Source of the DNA: Streptomyces ruber
GTDB lineage: Bacteria; Actinomycetota; Actinomycetes; Streptomycetales; Streptomycetaceae
Length of the DNA: 64,000 bases
Reading direction: 5' to 3'
Assembly: GCF_014648075.1 (NCBI RefSeq)
Contig: NZ_BMQK01000002.1
Coordinates: 124,001-188,000, forward strand
Shown piece after piece: positions 62,976-64,000 of the stretch (position 1 is its first letter; each line of letters opens with the position of its first letter). Position numbers and translations under genes: made by a program. The notes under the pieces were generated by a model, which was not told the origin of the DNA, made no database searches, and was given only the letters and a program-made list of their open reading frames with translations.

Positions 62976-64000
62976 ATGACCGACAGTGCGGTGGCCGAAC
63001 TGTGCCGCCTGACCGTACGCGCGCCGAGCGTCTCCGTCGATCTGGCCGTGCCCGCCGACGTGCCGGTCACCGACCTGCTGCCCACCCTGCTGCGCTACGT
63101 CGGTGAGGAGGCCGAGGAGGCCGGACTCGACCACGCCGGCTGGGTGCTGCAGCGCCTCGGCGACGCCCCGCTCGAGGAGGAGACCACCCTCGCCCGCGCC
63201 GGGCTCGCCGACGGCGACGTGCTCTACCTGCGCCCGCACACCGAGGCGCTGCCCGAGGCACGCCTCGACGACCTGGTGGACGGCATATCCGACACGGTGG
63301 ACCGGCGGATGCGCAGCTGGAGCCCGAAGGCGGCCCGCGGGCTGCTGGCCGGCACGGCGGCGGCGACCGTGGTGGCGGCCCTGGTGCTGGTGTTCCGGCC
63401 GGGGGTGGGCTCCGCTTCGCTGCGGGTGCTCTGCGCCGGCGTGGCGGGGCTGCTGCTCCTCGCGGGCGCGGGCTCGGCCAGCCGCGCCGTCGGCGACCGG
63501 CTCTCCGCGACCGTGCTGGGCCTGCTGGTCGCGCCCTGCCTGGCGCTGGCCGGCTGGGTGCTGCCGGGCGGTGACGTGACCGGCCCGGACGCGGCGCAGG
63601 TCGTGGGCGCGCGGCTGCTCGCGGCGGGTGCCGCGGGCGCGGGCGGCGCGGTGCTGGCGCTCGCGGCGACCGCGGTCGGCGCCCTGCCCCTGTTCGCCAC
63701 GGCCGTCGTCGCGGTGGCCACCGCCGTCACGGGCGCGCTGATCGGGTACACCGGGCTGGACGCACAGGCCTCGGTGGCGCTGGTGGTGACGGTGCTCGCG
63801 CTCGCCGCCGGCGCGGTCGCGCCGTTCGCCTTCAAGCTGGCCGGGATGCGGATGCCCTCCCTGCCCTCCACCGCCGGCCAGCTGCAGGAGGGCATCGAGC
63901 CCTACGCGGGCGAGGAGGTCGCCGAGCGCACCGAGCTGGCCGGACGCTGGGTGACCGCGCTGTTCGCGGCCACCGGCGTCGCCTCCGCGGCGGGCCTCGC
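62976..64000 (+). CDS. eccD: type VII secretion integral membrane protein EccD (5' part, truncated by window end)
   Basis: Channel-forming membrane subunit of the T7SS. The 341 visible residues comprise the N-terminal cytosolic ubiquitin-like domain (1-92: LCRLTVRAPSVSVDLAVPADVPVTDLLPTLL through GDVLYLRP), a linker (LDDLVDGISDTVDRRMRSW, highly typical of EccD) and the first transmembrane helices from about residue 122 (GLLAGTAAATVVAALVLVF and following). A full EccD has about 11 helices and 450 or more residues, so the rest lies beyond 64,000, probably with eccB/eccE and the WXG100 substrate genes. Confidence 0.92.
   Translation, partial: MTDSAVAELCRLTVRAPSVSVDLAVPADVPVTDLLPTLLRYVGEEAEEAGLDHAGWVLQRLGDAPLEEETTLARAGLADGDVLYLRPHTEALPEARLDDLVDGISDTVDRRMRSWSPKAARGLLAGTAAATVVAALVLVFRPGVGSASLRVLCAGVAGLLLLAGAGSASRAVGDRLSATVLGLLVAPCLALAGWVLPGGDVTGPDAAQVVGARLLAAGAAGAGGAVLALAATAVGALPLFATAVVAVATAVTGALIGYTGLDAQASVALVVTVLALAAGAVAPFAFKLAGMRMPSLPSTAGQLQEGIEPYAGEEVAERTELAGRWVTALFAATGVASAAGL

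Noticed and set aside
62749..62976. Short plus-strand frame just before eccD
   Set aside because: Poor codon usage, no ribosome site, no family; it ends exactly at the eccD start by chance of overlapping TGATG.

Overview
The window is high-GC actinobacterial chromosome, almost certainly from a Streptomyces: strong G/C bias at third codon positions, many GTG starts, ATGA/GTGA stop-start overlaps, leaderless-type promoters, DUF397/XRE/HATPase triads and the gene neighbourhoods all fit. No rRNA, tRNA or CRISPR array was seen.

Region 1 (1-12,536) is ordinary core chromosome: end of a probable PaaI-like thioesterase, dut, a DUF3710 gene, a MITE-like palindromic repeat, a lone ABC ATPase, kdpD-kdpE, an OB-fold protein, a DUF3159 membrane protein, a convergent terminator, two TrkA proteins, a 32-residue membrane peptide, a KimA/APC-type permease and a TRAM-domain RNA methyltransferase. 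Five of these genes concern potassium sensing or uptake, but kdpFABC is absent.

Region 2 (12,537-26,517) is an accessory segment bounded by 68-bp direct repeats. Each repeat carries the 3' end of the methyltransferase gene; the copies differ at 9 positions, 7 of them synonymous. The segment holds an MFS transporter and metallo-hydrolase, an AtzG-like/amidase pair, a TetR regulator, several gene wrecks (creatininase, IS5 transposase, alpha/beta hydrolase, a hemolysin III-IS481 fusion), a cold-shock block (csp, DEAD-box helicase, CBS protein, SCO5918-like protein) and a second-type RNase J. No integrase is visible.

Region 3 (26,518-31,260) holds two secreted arabinose-releasing enzymes (GH43-like with a Tat signal; GH62 with a ricin-type CBM13) and decayed DNA, possibly with a LacI-family remnant.

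Region 4 (31,261-49,463) is the most interesting. A secreted DNRLRE/FG-GAP protein is divergent from a 2,306-residue Rhs/YD-repeat polymorphic toxin. The toxin has an Ala/Arg/Lys-rich segment, an autoproteolytic Hint domain and a roughly 124-residue C-terminal domain that I cannot classify. A probable immunity gene follows, then a gene apparently split by an IS5-family element. About 13 kb downstream lies a shortened copy of the FG-GAP gene, whose upstream region keeps a vestige of the Rhs promoter but no Rhs gene. Between them are an XRE/DUF397/HATPase triad and a DUF234-type ATPase-nuclease behind a perfect palindrome.

Region 5 (49,464-64,000) is the edge of a type VII secretion locus: a membrane-anchored bulb lectin, a T7SS-associated protein, a membrane-anchored ricin-domain protein, a beta-helix/double-AAA protein, a mycosin, EccC and the start of EccD. 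The Rhs toxin has its own signal peptide, so a link to the T7SS is only suggested by proximity.
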